A stretch of DNA of 55,026 bases from positions 1 through 55,026 of the forward strand of contig JASIAM010000108.1 in NCBI GenBank assembly GCA_030041985.1. The letters run 5' to 3'. The stretch comes from Bryobacteraceae bacterium. GTDB lineage: Bacteria; Acidobacteriota; Terriglobia; Bryobacterales; Bryobacteraceae. This document shows positions 36,489-43,168 of the stretch, piece after piece; position 1 is the first letter of the stretch; each line of letters starts with the position of its first letter. Position numbers and translations under genes: made by a program. The notes under the pieces are model-generated. The model was given only the letters and a program-made list of their open reading frames with translations, did not search any database and had not been told where the DNA came from.

Positions 36489-37400
36489 ATGGAGCCGACG
36501 AAACCGAAACTGCCACTGGAAGCCGTACAACTTTACAACCGCTTTATTCACGGCGAGATTAGCCGCCGGGACTTTATGGATGGTGTGCAGCGCCTGGCTG
36601 CCGGCGGTTTGACAGCGGCCGCCGTGATCGAGGGGCTGATGCCGAACTACGCGCTGGGGCAGCAGGTGGCGCGCAACGATGACCGGATCAAGGCAGGCTA
36701 CGAAACCGTCCCGTCCCCGCAAGGCAACGGCAGCATCAAAGGATATCTTGTGCGGCCCATCAGTGCCGATACACGGTCGGAGATGCCCACGAAATTACCC
36801 GGTATCCTCGTCGTCCACGAGAACCGCGGCTTGAACCCGCATATCGAGGACATAGCGCGCCGGTTTGCTCTCGCTAACTTCATGGCGTTTGCGCCGGATG
36901 GGCTGACGTCTCTCGGTGGTTATCCCGGTGATGATTATCGGGGCGGCCAGTTATTTAACAAAGTCAATCGCGATAAGATGACCGAAGATTTCGTGGCCGC
37001 TGCCTTGTGGCTGAAAGCGCGCCCCGACTGCACAGGCAAAATAGGAGCTACCGGCTTCTGTTACGGCGGTGGGATCGCCAATACTTTGGCCGTGCGGCTG
37101 GGAGAAAATCTGGCGGCCGCGGTGCCCTACTACGGCGCGGTTCCTCCCAAAGAGGAGATTCCGAAAATCAAGGCGGCGGTTCTGGTGCACCACGGGGAAC
37201 TGGACACGCGCCTGGCAGCGACCTGGCCGGCGTACGATGGGGCCTTGAAAGAGGCCGGAGTGCCGCACGAAGGCTACATTTACCCCGGCGCTGTGCATGG
37301 CTTCAATTGCGATGCGACGCCCGAACGCTATAACAAAGCCGCGGCTGACTTGGCGTGGCAGCGCACCATCGACTGGTTCAATAAATACGTGCGCGGCTGA
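36489..37400 (+). CDS. Dienelactone hydrolase family protein, Tat-exported
   Basis: 303 aa from the ATG at 36489, chosen for the AAAGGAG site 7 nt upstream. Residues 25-55 hold a twin-arginine signal (SRRDFMDG, then a hydrophobic stretch). The alpha/beta hydrolase domain begins near 75. Its DLH triad is visible: Cys in GATGFCYGGG, Asp in HGELDTR, and His in GAVHGFNCD. It hydrolyses ester or lactone bonds; known relatives open dienelactone in aromatic degradation, but the real substrate is unknown. It is 47 bp after the exported protein gene and 12 bp before the lactonase-like gene. Confidence 0.9.
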   Translation: MEPTKPKLPLEAVQLYNRFIHGEISRRDFMDGVQRLAAGGLTAAAVIEGLMPNYALGQQVARNDDRIKAGYETVPSPQGNGSIKGYLVRPISADTRSEMPTKLPGILVVHENRGLNPHIEDIARRFALANFMAFAPDGLTSLGGYPGDDYRGGQLFNKVNRDKMTEDFVAAALWLKARPDCTGKIGATGFCYGGGIANTLAVRLGENLAAAVPYYGAVPPKEEIPKIKAAVLVHHGELDTRLAATWPAYDGALKEAGVPHEGYIYPGAVHGFNCDATPERYNKAAADLAWQRTIDWFNKYVRG

Positions 37401-37412
37401 TGGGAGGACCCG

Positions 37413-38273
37413 ATGCGAAAGCCCACTGCTCCTGTCGTACTGGCGTTGGCCGCGCTGGCTGGTTTGGCTGCCGCCAAGCCCCAGCCGCCCAAGTCCCTGC
37501 ACCTCTACGTTCTCGATTGCGGCACGATCACCGGGGTCAGCGGTGACTCGTTAGGGTTCAAGCCCGGCGAGTTGGCGACCACTAACATGATCACTCCGTG
37601 CTACCTGATTGTTCATCCGCGCGGCGCCATGATCTGGGACACAGGCGAAATTCCGGATAGCGCGTTTCAGAATGGTGTGCGCCCAGCCAAACAGGGCGCT
37701 TTCACGGTGGATCAGCCGCTGCTGCCGCAATTGGCTGCCATCGGCTACACGCCCGCCGATATTACTTATTTGGCCCTCTCGCACTATCATGGCGATCATG
37801 TAGCCAATGCGAGCCTGTTTGCGGGATCCACCTGGATTGTGCAGAAGGCGGAGCGCGATGCAATCTTCGCGCCGCGGCCCGCCAACCAGAAAAAGCTGGG
37901 CAGCGTGGCCGACCCTGCGTACTTCGCCGCGCTCGCCCACAGCAAAACGATTCTGCTGAACGGCGAGGATCACGACGTGTTTGGTGATGGCACGGTGGTG
38001 ATCAAGTTCACGCCAGGACACACGCCCGGGCACCAATCACTGTTTTTGAAGCTGGCCCGCACCGGTCCCGTACTCTTGTCCGGCGATTTGTATCATTACC
38101 CGGAAGAGATCACCTACAAACGCATTCCCTCCTTCGATTGGAATAAGGAGGAAACTGCCAAGAGCCGCACCATGATTGAAGAATTCGTAAAGCAGAACCA
38201 CGCGCAGTTGTGGATTCAGCACGATTACACCGCGGGGATCAAAAGGAAGAAAGCTCCGGAGTATTACGACTGA
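37413..38273 (+). CDS. Metallo-beta-lactamase-fold hydrolase, N-acyl-homoserine lactonase-like
   Basis: 286 aa with a signal peptide (about 1-21, LALAALAGLAAA-K). The metal site HYHGDHVANA (HxHxDH), the GHTPGHQSLF block, LSGDLYHYPEEIT and a final HDYT fit the AHL-lactonase/AttM branch of the family. It probably opens a lactone ring outside the cytoplasm. It could quench quorum signals or act on a different lactone with its DLH-type neighbour. Confidence 0.85.
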   Translation: MRKPTAPVVLALAALAGLAAAKPQPPKSLHLYVLDCGTITGVSGDSLGFKPGELATTNMITPCYLIVHPRGAMIWDTGEIPDSAFQNGVRPAKQGAFTVDQPLLPQLAAIGYTPADITYLALSHYHGDHVANASLFAGSTWIVQKAERDAIFAPRPANQKKLGSVADPAYFAALAHSKTILLNGEDHDVFGDGTVVIKFTPGHTPGHQSLFLKLARTGPVLLSGDLYHYPEEITYKRIPSFDWNKEETAKSRTMIEEFVKQNHAQLWIQHDYTAGIKRKKAPEYYD

Positions 38274-38285
38274 GGCACGCCCGCC

Positions 38286-38564
38286 GTGCCCGATCGCTCG
38301 CCCGTGATTGATCGCCATCGGAAACAAAAAGGACGGCCGCTGGCATCTGCAAATTGCGCAACGCTTAGTGCAATATATAACTTCTACCTCAACGAGGAGC
38401 GTTGGGGACGGATGTCCGTGCGCATCGCCGCCGGCGTGCTGCAGCCGTTTTCCGGCGATGCGAAGCTCCCACCACAAAAGCGCACCCAACTCGACAAACT
38501 CTACCAACAAGTGACCGGCGATCTGGGCAAACTCATGGACGCAATCGCACTCAAAACTGCCTAA
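38286..38564 (+). pseudogene. Probable remnant of an uncharacterised gene
   Basis: The frame reads IYNFYLNEERWGRMSVRIA and ends with a helix KRTQLDKLYQQVTGDLGKLM. The first half looks like the middle of a longer uncharacterised protein family with a W-R-M core, and the other half like its last helix, as if the section between were deleted. Upstream, the adjacent frame reads KKDGRWHLQIAQRL, which fits the same protein after a frameshift. It lies where GC begins to fall, at the left end of the proposed island. Confidence 0.45.
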
Positions 38565-38747
38565 ACTTTATCGTTACGAAAGCAAAGTTATCGTTGTTCT
38601 ACTTATAACGGTCTAAAAGGGCATCGCAACTCTGCCTCGACGAACCGGTATCCGCAACGAAGGTGATGGTGACCTTCTTTGCCTGACTGCGAAAGATCAC
38701 AGGCGACCTCCCAAACGTAAGGGCACGATTAAACGTTCTATTGGCAG

Positions 38748-38776
38748 TTGTGGTACGAAGGGCAATCCTGTATCCT
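38748..38776 (+). promoter_or_regulatory. Promoter of the dynamin-crcB unit
   Basis: TTGTGG (38748-38753), a 17-bp spacer, TATCCT (38771-38776). The expected start point, about 7 nt later, falls at 38783, the first base of the fluoride aptamer. That agreement is the main support, since the -35 box is only fair. Confidence 0.6.
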
Positions 38777-38782
38777 ATAAAT

Positions 38783-38832
38783 GAGCGGTGGAGTTCGCCT
38801 GGTTGCCGCATTTCGCGGCCGATGACTCCTGT
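38783..38832 (+). promoter_or_regulatory. Fluoride riboswitch (crcB motif) 1
   Basis: The sequence follows the known fluoride aptamer. The P1 5' strand GAGCG leads to GUG, GGAGTTCGCC holds the P1 3' strand, the P3 hairpin is GCCGC-ATTTC-GCGGC, and CGATGACTCCTGT closes it. GAGT (38791-38794) pairs with ACTC (38825-38828). In the numbering of the Thermotoga petrophila aptamer (recalled), the A40-U48 linchpin and G8-C47 are kept, and the 6-38 pair is G-C instead of A-U, a compensating change. One P1 pair is mismatched (A2 with C). Fluoride binding should let transcription pass the terminator that follows. Confidence 0.85.
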
Positions 38833-38841
38833 TGGCGAATT

Positions 38842-38883
38842 CGCCTCAGGGGGCTCTCCGTTCATCCCTCCCGGCGTTTTTTT
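38842..38883 (+). terminator. Riboswitch-controlled intrinsic terminator
   Basis: CGCC (38842-38845) pairs with GGCG (38873-38876) and GGGGG (38849-38853) with CTCCC-type bases (38868-38872), followed by seven T. GGCGAATTCGCC (38834-38845) overlaps its 5' arm; GGCGAA can also pair with TTCGCC of the aptamer's P1. This is a mutually exclusive switch: an intact aptamer frees GGCGAA to mask the terminator arm. Confidence 0.8.
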
Positions 38884-38960
38884 ACCTAGTCATAGCCGAT
38901 CGACGAGGTATAGGAAAGGTGCCTCGCTTGATCGTTGAGTATGCAATTGGAGCAACCGAA

Positions 38961-40766
38961 ATGGCGCATGTAATTCTGCCCGACTTGGGCGAGCCGGGCG
39001 ATCCTCGTCAGAACTGCTCGCGGCGGCCGGAGACTCGTGGCTTATTGTCGATCCTTGCCGTAGTGGAGTCAATCTCGAAGCGAGAAGGCAGTAAGCATCT
39101 GAGTCTGCGATTGCAGGATCTGCATGAACGAATCGCCCGCGACCAGTTCCGGCTTGCCGTTGTCGGGCAGTTCAAACGCGGTAAAACATCGCTTCTGAAT
39201 GCGCTTCTCAAGGAAACGGATCTTCTTCCTGTGGGGACTCTCCCTTTCACCTCCGTGCTGACAATTGTTCAGCATGGCAGCCAGAAAGCTGCTGAAGTTC
39301 TCTTTCAATCTGGCATTCGCCGTTCCATCTCTCTCTCCGAACTCAAAGACTATGTCACCGACGCCGGTAATCCCAACAACTGCAGGATGGTCGATCAGGT
39401 AGAGGTCTCCTGTCCTGCGGAGATCCTTCGCGGTGGAATCGTCTTGATTAATTGCCCTGGCTTTGGAAGCCTTTCGGACCAGAATACGGAGATTGCCTAC
39501 AATTGTCTTCCTCGAATTGACGCCGCGATATTCGTCACTTCGCCAGATCCTCCGATTACAGCGGCAGAGAAGGAGTTCCTGAGAAAGCTAACGCTGACGA
39601 CTCAAAAACTTTTCGTAGTCATGAACAAGGTTGATCTGCTTGATCACGGTTCGCTAGAAGACGTCCTGCTATTCACGAAAGACGCGATTACACGCATAGT
39701 CGGCGACTATTCGCCTGAAATCTATGCAGTTTCTGCGTTAGCCACAGCCTCTGATCAAGAGTGTGTTGACCTTGCAGGTGTGCGGAGGCTGGAGGCTGGG
39801 CTGCGCGAATTTCTACGCATCCATCGGGACGAGACTTTCCTAGCGTCGGTTCTCAAATGTCTTTCCGGGTCAATTTCCGAACTTCGCGAGGAGCTTCAAT
39901 CTAAGATTACATCGGTTGCAACGATTCTGAGGGATCTGGAAAGCAAGAGCATCCGATTCGAAGTCGAACTCAAAGCGGCCTACGACGAGTACACGGAAAA
40001 GGAACGCAGGCTCTTGGAAACGGTGAATCGGCTCGGCGACCTTGCCGAAAACGAAACACTCAGGTTCGCCGAATCCCAGGAGTCTGTGTTGGATTCGCGG
40101 CTTCGGGCCTTTCGGCGGCGTAACGGCTCTATGCCGAAACGGGAGTTTGCTAATGCGCTCGAGGAATTCGCCACGCTTGAGATTGACAGACTGTTCAATG
40201 GTTTTTCGCAAGAATTGGAAGCATCTCTTGTTCGAGCGGTTGACGCCACAGCCGCCGGGTTTATAGAGTCCGCGAATACCATCGTAGCTACTGTCCGAGA
40301 GAGTGCCCTTCAACAGTTTGGGGTTTCACCGGATGGAAACCTCGAAATTCCGGATTGTTTCTCCGATTTCTGTACTCACCAGCAGCACGAAAGCACGGTG
40401 GATGCATCCGAACCGCCTCCATCTCTATTGCTCTTCCCCGGCCCGCTGTTGCGATATTGGGTGTTGCATCAAGCCCTAGGGACCGCCAGCCGCAGACTCC
40501 AACAGACCGGCCAAGTGATCGGCCAGGACTTGAAGACGCGGGCGCGGGCACAGATACAAGCGTTCGCGGATAGAGTCCGCAAAGGTGTGCAAGATACGTT
40601 TGAGCGCATTCGTGCATCTGTCTGCGCCACTCATGAACAACATGAGTGTTCCGCAGCGTTCCACAGGCAACACGTGGCGCGATTGTCAACAGACATCGCG
40701 AGGCTGGACCTTTTGGCGGAGGCTCTTAATGCTCCCTTGGGATTTCAATCCGCTCTGGAGGCCTGA
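38961..40766 (+). CDS. Dynamin-like GTPase under fluoride riboswitch control
   Basis: 601 aa from the ATG at 38961 (GGAG 8 nt upstream); any earlier start would lie in the riboswitch terminator. GTPase motifs: G1 GQFKRGKTS at 69-77, G2 Thr in PFTSVLT near 97, G3 NCPGFG at 164-169 (Asn where the DxxG Asp is usual), and G4 NKVD at 222-225. Long helical, coiled-coil-like stretches follow (about 300-460), a hydrophobic patch LLLFPGPLLRYWVLHQALG near 487-505 that may touch membrane, and a final helical region. This plan fits bacterial dynamin-like proteins, which bend, fuse or repair membranes. crcB starts 3 bp later, so both are one transcript. GC is about 42-50%. Confidence 0.85.
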   Translation: MAHVILPDLGEPGDPRQNCSRRPETRGLLSILAVVESISKREGSKHLSLRLQDLHERIARDQFRLAVVGQFKRGKTSLLNALLKETDLLPVGTLPFTSVLTIVQHGSQKAAEVLFQSGIRRSISLSELKDYVTDAGNPNNCRMVDQVEVSCPAEILRGGIVLINCPGFGSLSDQNTEIAYNCLPRIDAAIFVTSPDPPITAAEKEFLRKLTLTTQKLFVVMNKVDLLDHGSLEDVLLFTKDAITRIVGDYSPEIYAVSALATASDQECVDLAGVRRLEAGLREFLRIHRDETFLASVLKCLSGSISELREELQSKITSVATILRDLESKSIRFEVELKAAYDEYTEKERRLLETVNRLGDLAENETLRFAESQESVLDSRLRAFRRRNGSMPKREFANALEEFATLEIDRLFNGFSQELEASLVRAVDATAAGFIESANTIVATVRESALQQFGVSPDGNLEIPDCFSDFCTHQQHESTVDASEPPPSLLLFPGPLLRYWVLHQALGTASRRLQQTGQVIGQDLKTRARAQIQAFADRVRKGVQDTFERIRASVCATHEQHECSAAFHRQHVARLSTDIARLDLLAEALNAPLGFQSALEA

Positions 40767-40769
40767 AAA

Positions 40770-41144
40770 TTGGTTCGTTACATTCTGGTGCTTGTGGGCG
40801 GAGCCGTGGGCTCGCTCACTCGCTTTGTTGTGGGCACGGCCATCGTTGCGAGACTCGGGGGGAGATTTCCCTATGGAACTGTTTTCATCAATCTTACAGG
40901 TTCGTTTCTAATCGGCTTTGCCATGACATATCTGACAGAGCGGACCTACCTCAACCCAAACTGGCGTTTCTTGCTCGTAATTGGGTTCCTTGGTGGCTAT
41001 ACGACATTCTCAAGTTTTGAGTGGGAGACTCTTAGCCTGATACGGGACGGCAGTCGCTGGCTCGGTCTCCTGAACGGTTTCGGGAGCTTCATAATCGGCT
41101 ACGGTGCCGTGTGGTTAGGCGCAGTCGTCGCCGCGAGAAAGTAG
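40770..41144 (+). CDS. crcB: Fluoride channel CrcB/Fluc
   Basis: 124 aa with four hydrophobic segments, the standard length. GGAVGSLTRF, GTVFINLTGSFLIGF (the Asn of the pore) and the pore-lining GGYTTFSSFEWET are all present. Fluc dimers export fluoride down its gradient. It starts at TTG, 3 bp after the dynamin-like gene, and so falls under riboswitch 1, the normal form of control for crcB. Confidence 0.95.
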   Translation: MVRYILVLVGGAVGSLTRFVVGTAIVARLGGRFPYGTVFINLTGSFLIGFAMTYLTERTYLNPNWRFLLVIGFLGGYTTFSSFEWETLSLIRDGSRWLGLLNGFGSFIIGYGAVWLGAVVAARK

Positions 41145-41282
41145 AATGCCACGGCCACCTGCTTCACGTCCCCTCCTCAGCGAACCGGAGTTCACGACGG
41201 CCGCTGTCCGTTGGGTTGTGCGCGGGGTTACGGGCATTCCTGCCGCCCGGCCCTATCTCTGTCAAACGAACACCACTAGCTG

Positions 41283-41408
41283 ATGACCGCTCTTAAAAAG
41301 AAACAGCCATTGCTGATGCCAGGACCGGGTGGGTCCGGGAAAAGCACTTTGATGCAACCGTATTGTGATATCAATTCCGCACTCGCCGAACCTTCACGTT
41401 ACGAATAG
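41283..41408 (+). pseudogene. 41-codon P-loop fragment
   Basis: Reads MTALKKKQPLLMPGPGGSGK and STLMQPYCDIN before a stop at 41408. GPGGSGKST is a full Walker A motif, like the N-terminus of zeta-toxin or small kinase-type P-loop proteins. The protein then ends at once, so it is probably the stump of a decayed gene; its last ten bases overlap the end of the convergent cfa gene. The rest of 41145-41398 shows nothing clear. Confidence 0.4.
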
Positions 41409-42628
41409 ATGTAGTCTCGCGTCAGACGCCTGTGTGCAGGTGCTCGTCTCTTTGCCATTAGGATTTGGCATATGTCGGTCGCACCTGATTCAAAACTGAC
41501 AGCCGATCCTGCGAGGTACAAAAGCCAAATGCGGTAGGTTTCGCGATCGACGTGCTGCAAACATTCCGCGGCATTCGCCCCGAGCCGTTGTACCCAGTGA
41601 CGGCACGTCATAGCGTAGTGCGGCCTCAGGTTCTCGACGTCCAGCACCTCGAACCCAGCTCGGCCGGCCTCGCGAATGACCGTGGACAGTGTTGCGAGTT
41701 CGCCTCCCGGAAATACCTTCTGCTGCAGAAACAGGGTCTCTGGACCGTCGGCCGTGCCCTCTGGTCGAACGATTCCGTGGTTGAGGAAGAGACCCTGATC
41801 CTCAAGAAGATCGAAGGCTTTGCGGAAATATTCCTGAAGGCGTTTGCGGCCGACATGCTCGAACATTCCGACGGAGGCCATTTTTTGGAATCTCCCCTGG
41901 AGGTTTCGATAGTCGCATTCGTGGATCTCCACTCGTTGGTCGAGGTTCTTTTCAACGACAATTCTAGATGCTAAGTACTCCTGCTGAAGGCTCAAGGTAC
42001 ATCCTGTGGCGCGTGCTCCATATTTTTCGGCTGCGTGGATCACCAAAGATCCCCAGCCGCAACCCACATCGAGAAAGCTTTCATCGGGTTGGAGATCGAG
42101 TTTTCTGCAAATGTGGTCCAACTTGGCTGTCTGAGCTTCGTCGAGAGACTTAGTCTTGTCCTTGAAGTAGGCACAGGAGTAGACCATCTTCGCATCCAGG
42201 AATGCCTGATAAAAATCGTTGGAGCGATCGTAGTGGAATCGAATGTTCTGCGCCGCCCGGCGTCTTGACTGAAACCAACTCTCCAGCCTACGCGGAGCGA
42301 ACCTTGCGGCAATCGCCGAGAATACGTCCCGCACGCTCAACTGGGTCGTCGCTTTCTTAAAACGTATGGCCGATATAATGTCCCCTTGGATGTCGAAGTG
42401 CCCTTGGATAAAAGCTGTTGCCGCCGAATAGAGGCTGGCTCGCTGGAGCCATTCATATTGATTGGAATCGCGCAACACGAAGGTAAACTCCGGACGGCCG
42501 CTTCCACAAACAAAGGAACGGCCATCGGCGTAAACCACTTCGTAGCAGAGCGAATCTGGCATCTCATTGAAACTGTCCACTGAGCCGCCCTGCATTCCGG
42601 ACGTTCGACGATCATTGGCTAGGCCCAT
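41399..42628 (-). CDS. cfa: Cyclopropane-fatty-acyl-phospholipid synthase under fluoride riboswitch control
   Basis: 409 aa from the ATG at 42628 (AAAGGA site 8 nt upstream). It adds a methylene group from SAM to double bonds of membrane phospholipids. The SAM motif FLDVGCGWGSLVIHAAEKYG, the substrate block YSCAYFKDKTKSLDEAQ, FHYDRSNDFYQAFLD, EHVGRKRLQEYF and the C-terminal HYAMTCRHWVQRLG are typical. An N-terminal lipid-binding domain (about 15-110) precedes the methylase. It has its own promoter, fluoride aptamer and terminator upstream (42800-42951). CFA synthesis usually stiffens membranes and lowers proton leak, which fits a stress in which HF crosses the membrane. Confidence 0.93.
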   Translation of the reverse strand: MGLANDRRTSGMQGGSVDSFNEMPDSLCYEVVYADGRSFVCGSGRPEFTFVLRDSNQYEWLQRASLYSAATAFIQGHFDIQGDIISAIRFKKATTQLSVRDVFSAIAARFAPRRLESWFQSRRRAAQNIRFHYDRSNDFYQAFLDAKMVYSCAYFKDKTKSLDEAQTAKLDHICRKLDLQPDESFLDVGCGWGSLVIHAAEKYGARATGCTLSLQQEYLASRIVVEKNLDQRVEIHECDYRNLQGRFQKMASVGMFEHVGRKRLQEYFRKAFDLLEDQGLFLNHGIVRPEGTADGPETLFLQQKVFPGGELATLSTVIREAGRAGFEVLDVENLRPHYAMTCRHWVQRLGANAAECLQHVDRETYRIWLLYLAGSAVSFESGATDICQILMAKRRAPAHRRLTRDYIYS

Positions 42629-42799
42629 GGTTCTGTCCTTTGGTGAGTAGATCCGTATTGGATAATTGCGGTGGCACACCGGTCTCCGCGTTTCTCAAAA
42701 TGAAGACGCCGCGGAGAATTGCTTGCGAAAATCGATTGGACGAACGTTTTGGTGAAACGTGACACTGCAAACCTCCCCGGCCGACAAGTCGCGCCAGAA

Positions 42800-42866
42800 C
42801 TCAAAATTTTGCAGGGATTCCGGGCGGGTTTAATTCGAGGACGATGCCCCGCCAGATAATTCCCTG
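42800..42866 (-). terminator. Riboswitch-controlled intrinsic terminator before cfa
   Basis: On the minus strand CAGGGA pairs with TCCCTG and, inside it, GGCGGG with CCCGCC, followed by CAAAATTTT. The hairpin begins one base after the aptamer. It is longer and more loosely built than a normal terminator, but the two six-pair stems are exact. It lies about 175 nt before the cfa ATG. Confidence 0.65.
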
Positions 42867-42917
42867 GTAGGAGTCATTTTCCCCGAGGTGGGGCCCTTGT
42901 GGCGAACTCCAACGCCA
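42867..42917 (-). promoter_or_regulatory. Fluoride riboswitch (crcB motif) 2
   Basis: Minus strand: TGGCG / CGCCA form a perfect P1 around TTGGAGTTCGCC; P3 is CCCC-ACCTC-GGGG; then AAAATGACTCCTAC. GAGT pairs with ACTC, A40-U48 and G8-C47 are kept, and the 6-38 pair is U-A, reversed relative to the reference A-U. It lies directly at the start point of the cfa promoter and upstream of a terminator, so it should turn on cfa with fluoride. Confidence 0.85.
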
Positions 42918-42922
42918 ATTCC

Positions 42923-42951
42923 ATTATCAGGTGATACATCGAGGCAGTCAA
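42923..42951 (-). promoter_or_regulatory. Promoter of the cfa unit
   Basis: Minus strand TTGACT (42951-42946), 17-bp spacer, GATAAT (42928-42923). The start point expected 6-7 nt later is 42916-42917, the first bases of the aptamer. Both boxes are close to consensus. The remaining stretch up to the RND stop (43169) shows no other feature. Confidence 0.75.
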
Positions 42952-43168
42952 TGCTGTTCGATAGACAATACCAAGTCCGGCTAATTCGGCTTGGATGAAG
43001 GGAAACCTGGCCTCTCGCCACAAATTCGGAAGCCAGGAGGCCCGCTCACTCGACGATCGAATTCGGCCGATTACAGCGGCGGCTGGAGATTCTACACATT
43101 CATCGCAGACGTTGACAGCGAATTCTGGCTCGAAGAGGAAATAGCCGGGTAGATCTCTCTTCACGAAC

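Noticed and set aside
38200-38700. Left attachment site of the island (copy of the tRNA-His 3' end)
   Set aside because: I looked for the GGTGGGTGGAGGGATTCGAA block on the left side and did not see it; the boundary remains undefined.
40740-40772. A separate riboswitch directly before crcB
   Set aside because: Only 3 bp separate crcB from the GTPase gene and no aptamer sequence is there; control comes from the leader at 38783.
41220-41300. Possible further fluoride aptamer (GCTGATGACCGC near 41278)
   Set aside because: The 3' core is only partly similar, no P1 strand pairs with it, and the spacing to a GCATTCC-like first half is far too long.
42874-43164. 96-codon minus-strand frame after the RND pump gene
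   Set aside because: Its last part runs through the fluoride aptamer and the cfa promoter, and it matches no family. It is more likely spacer DNA than a gene.
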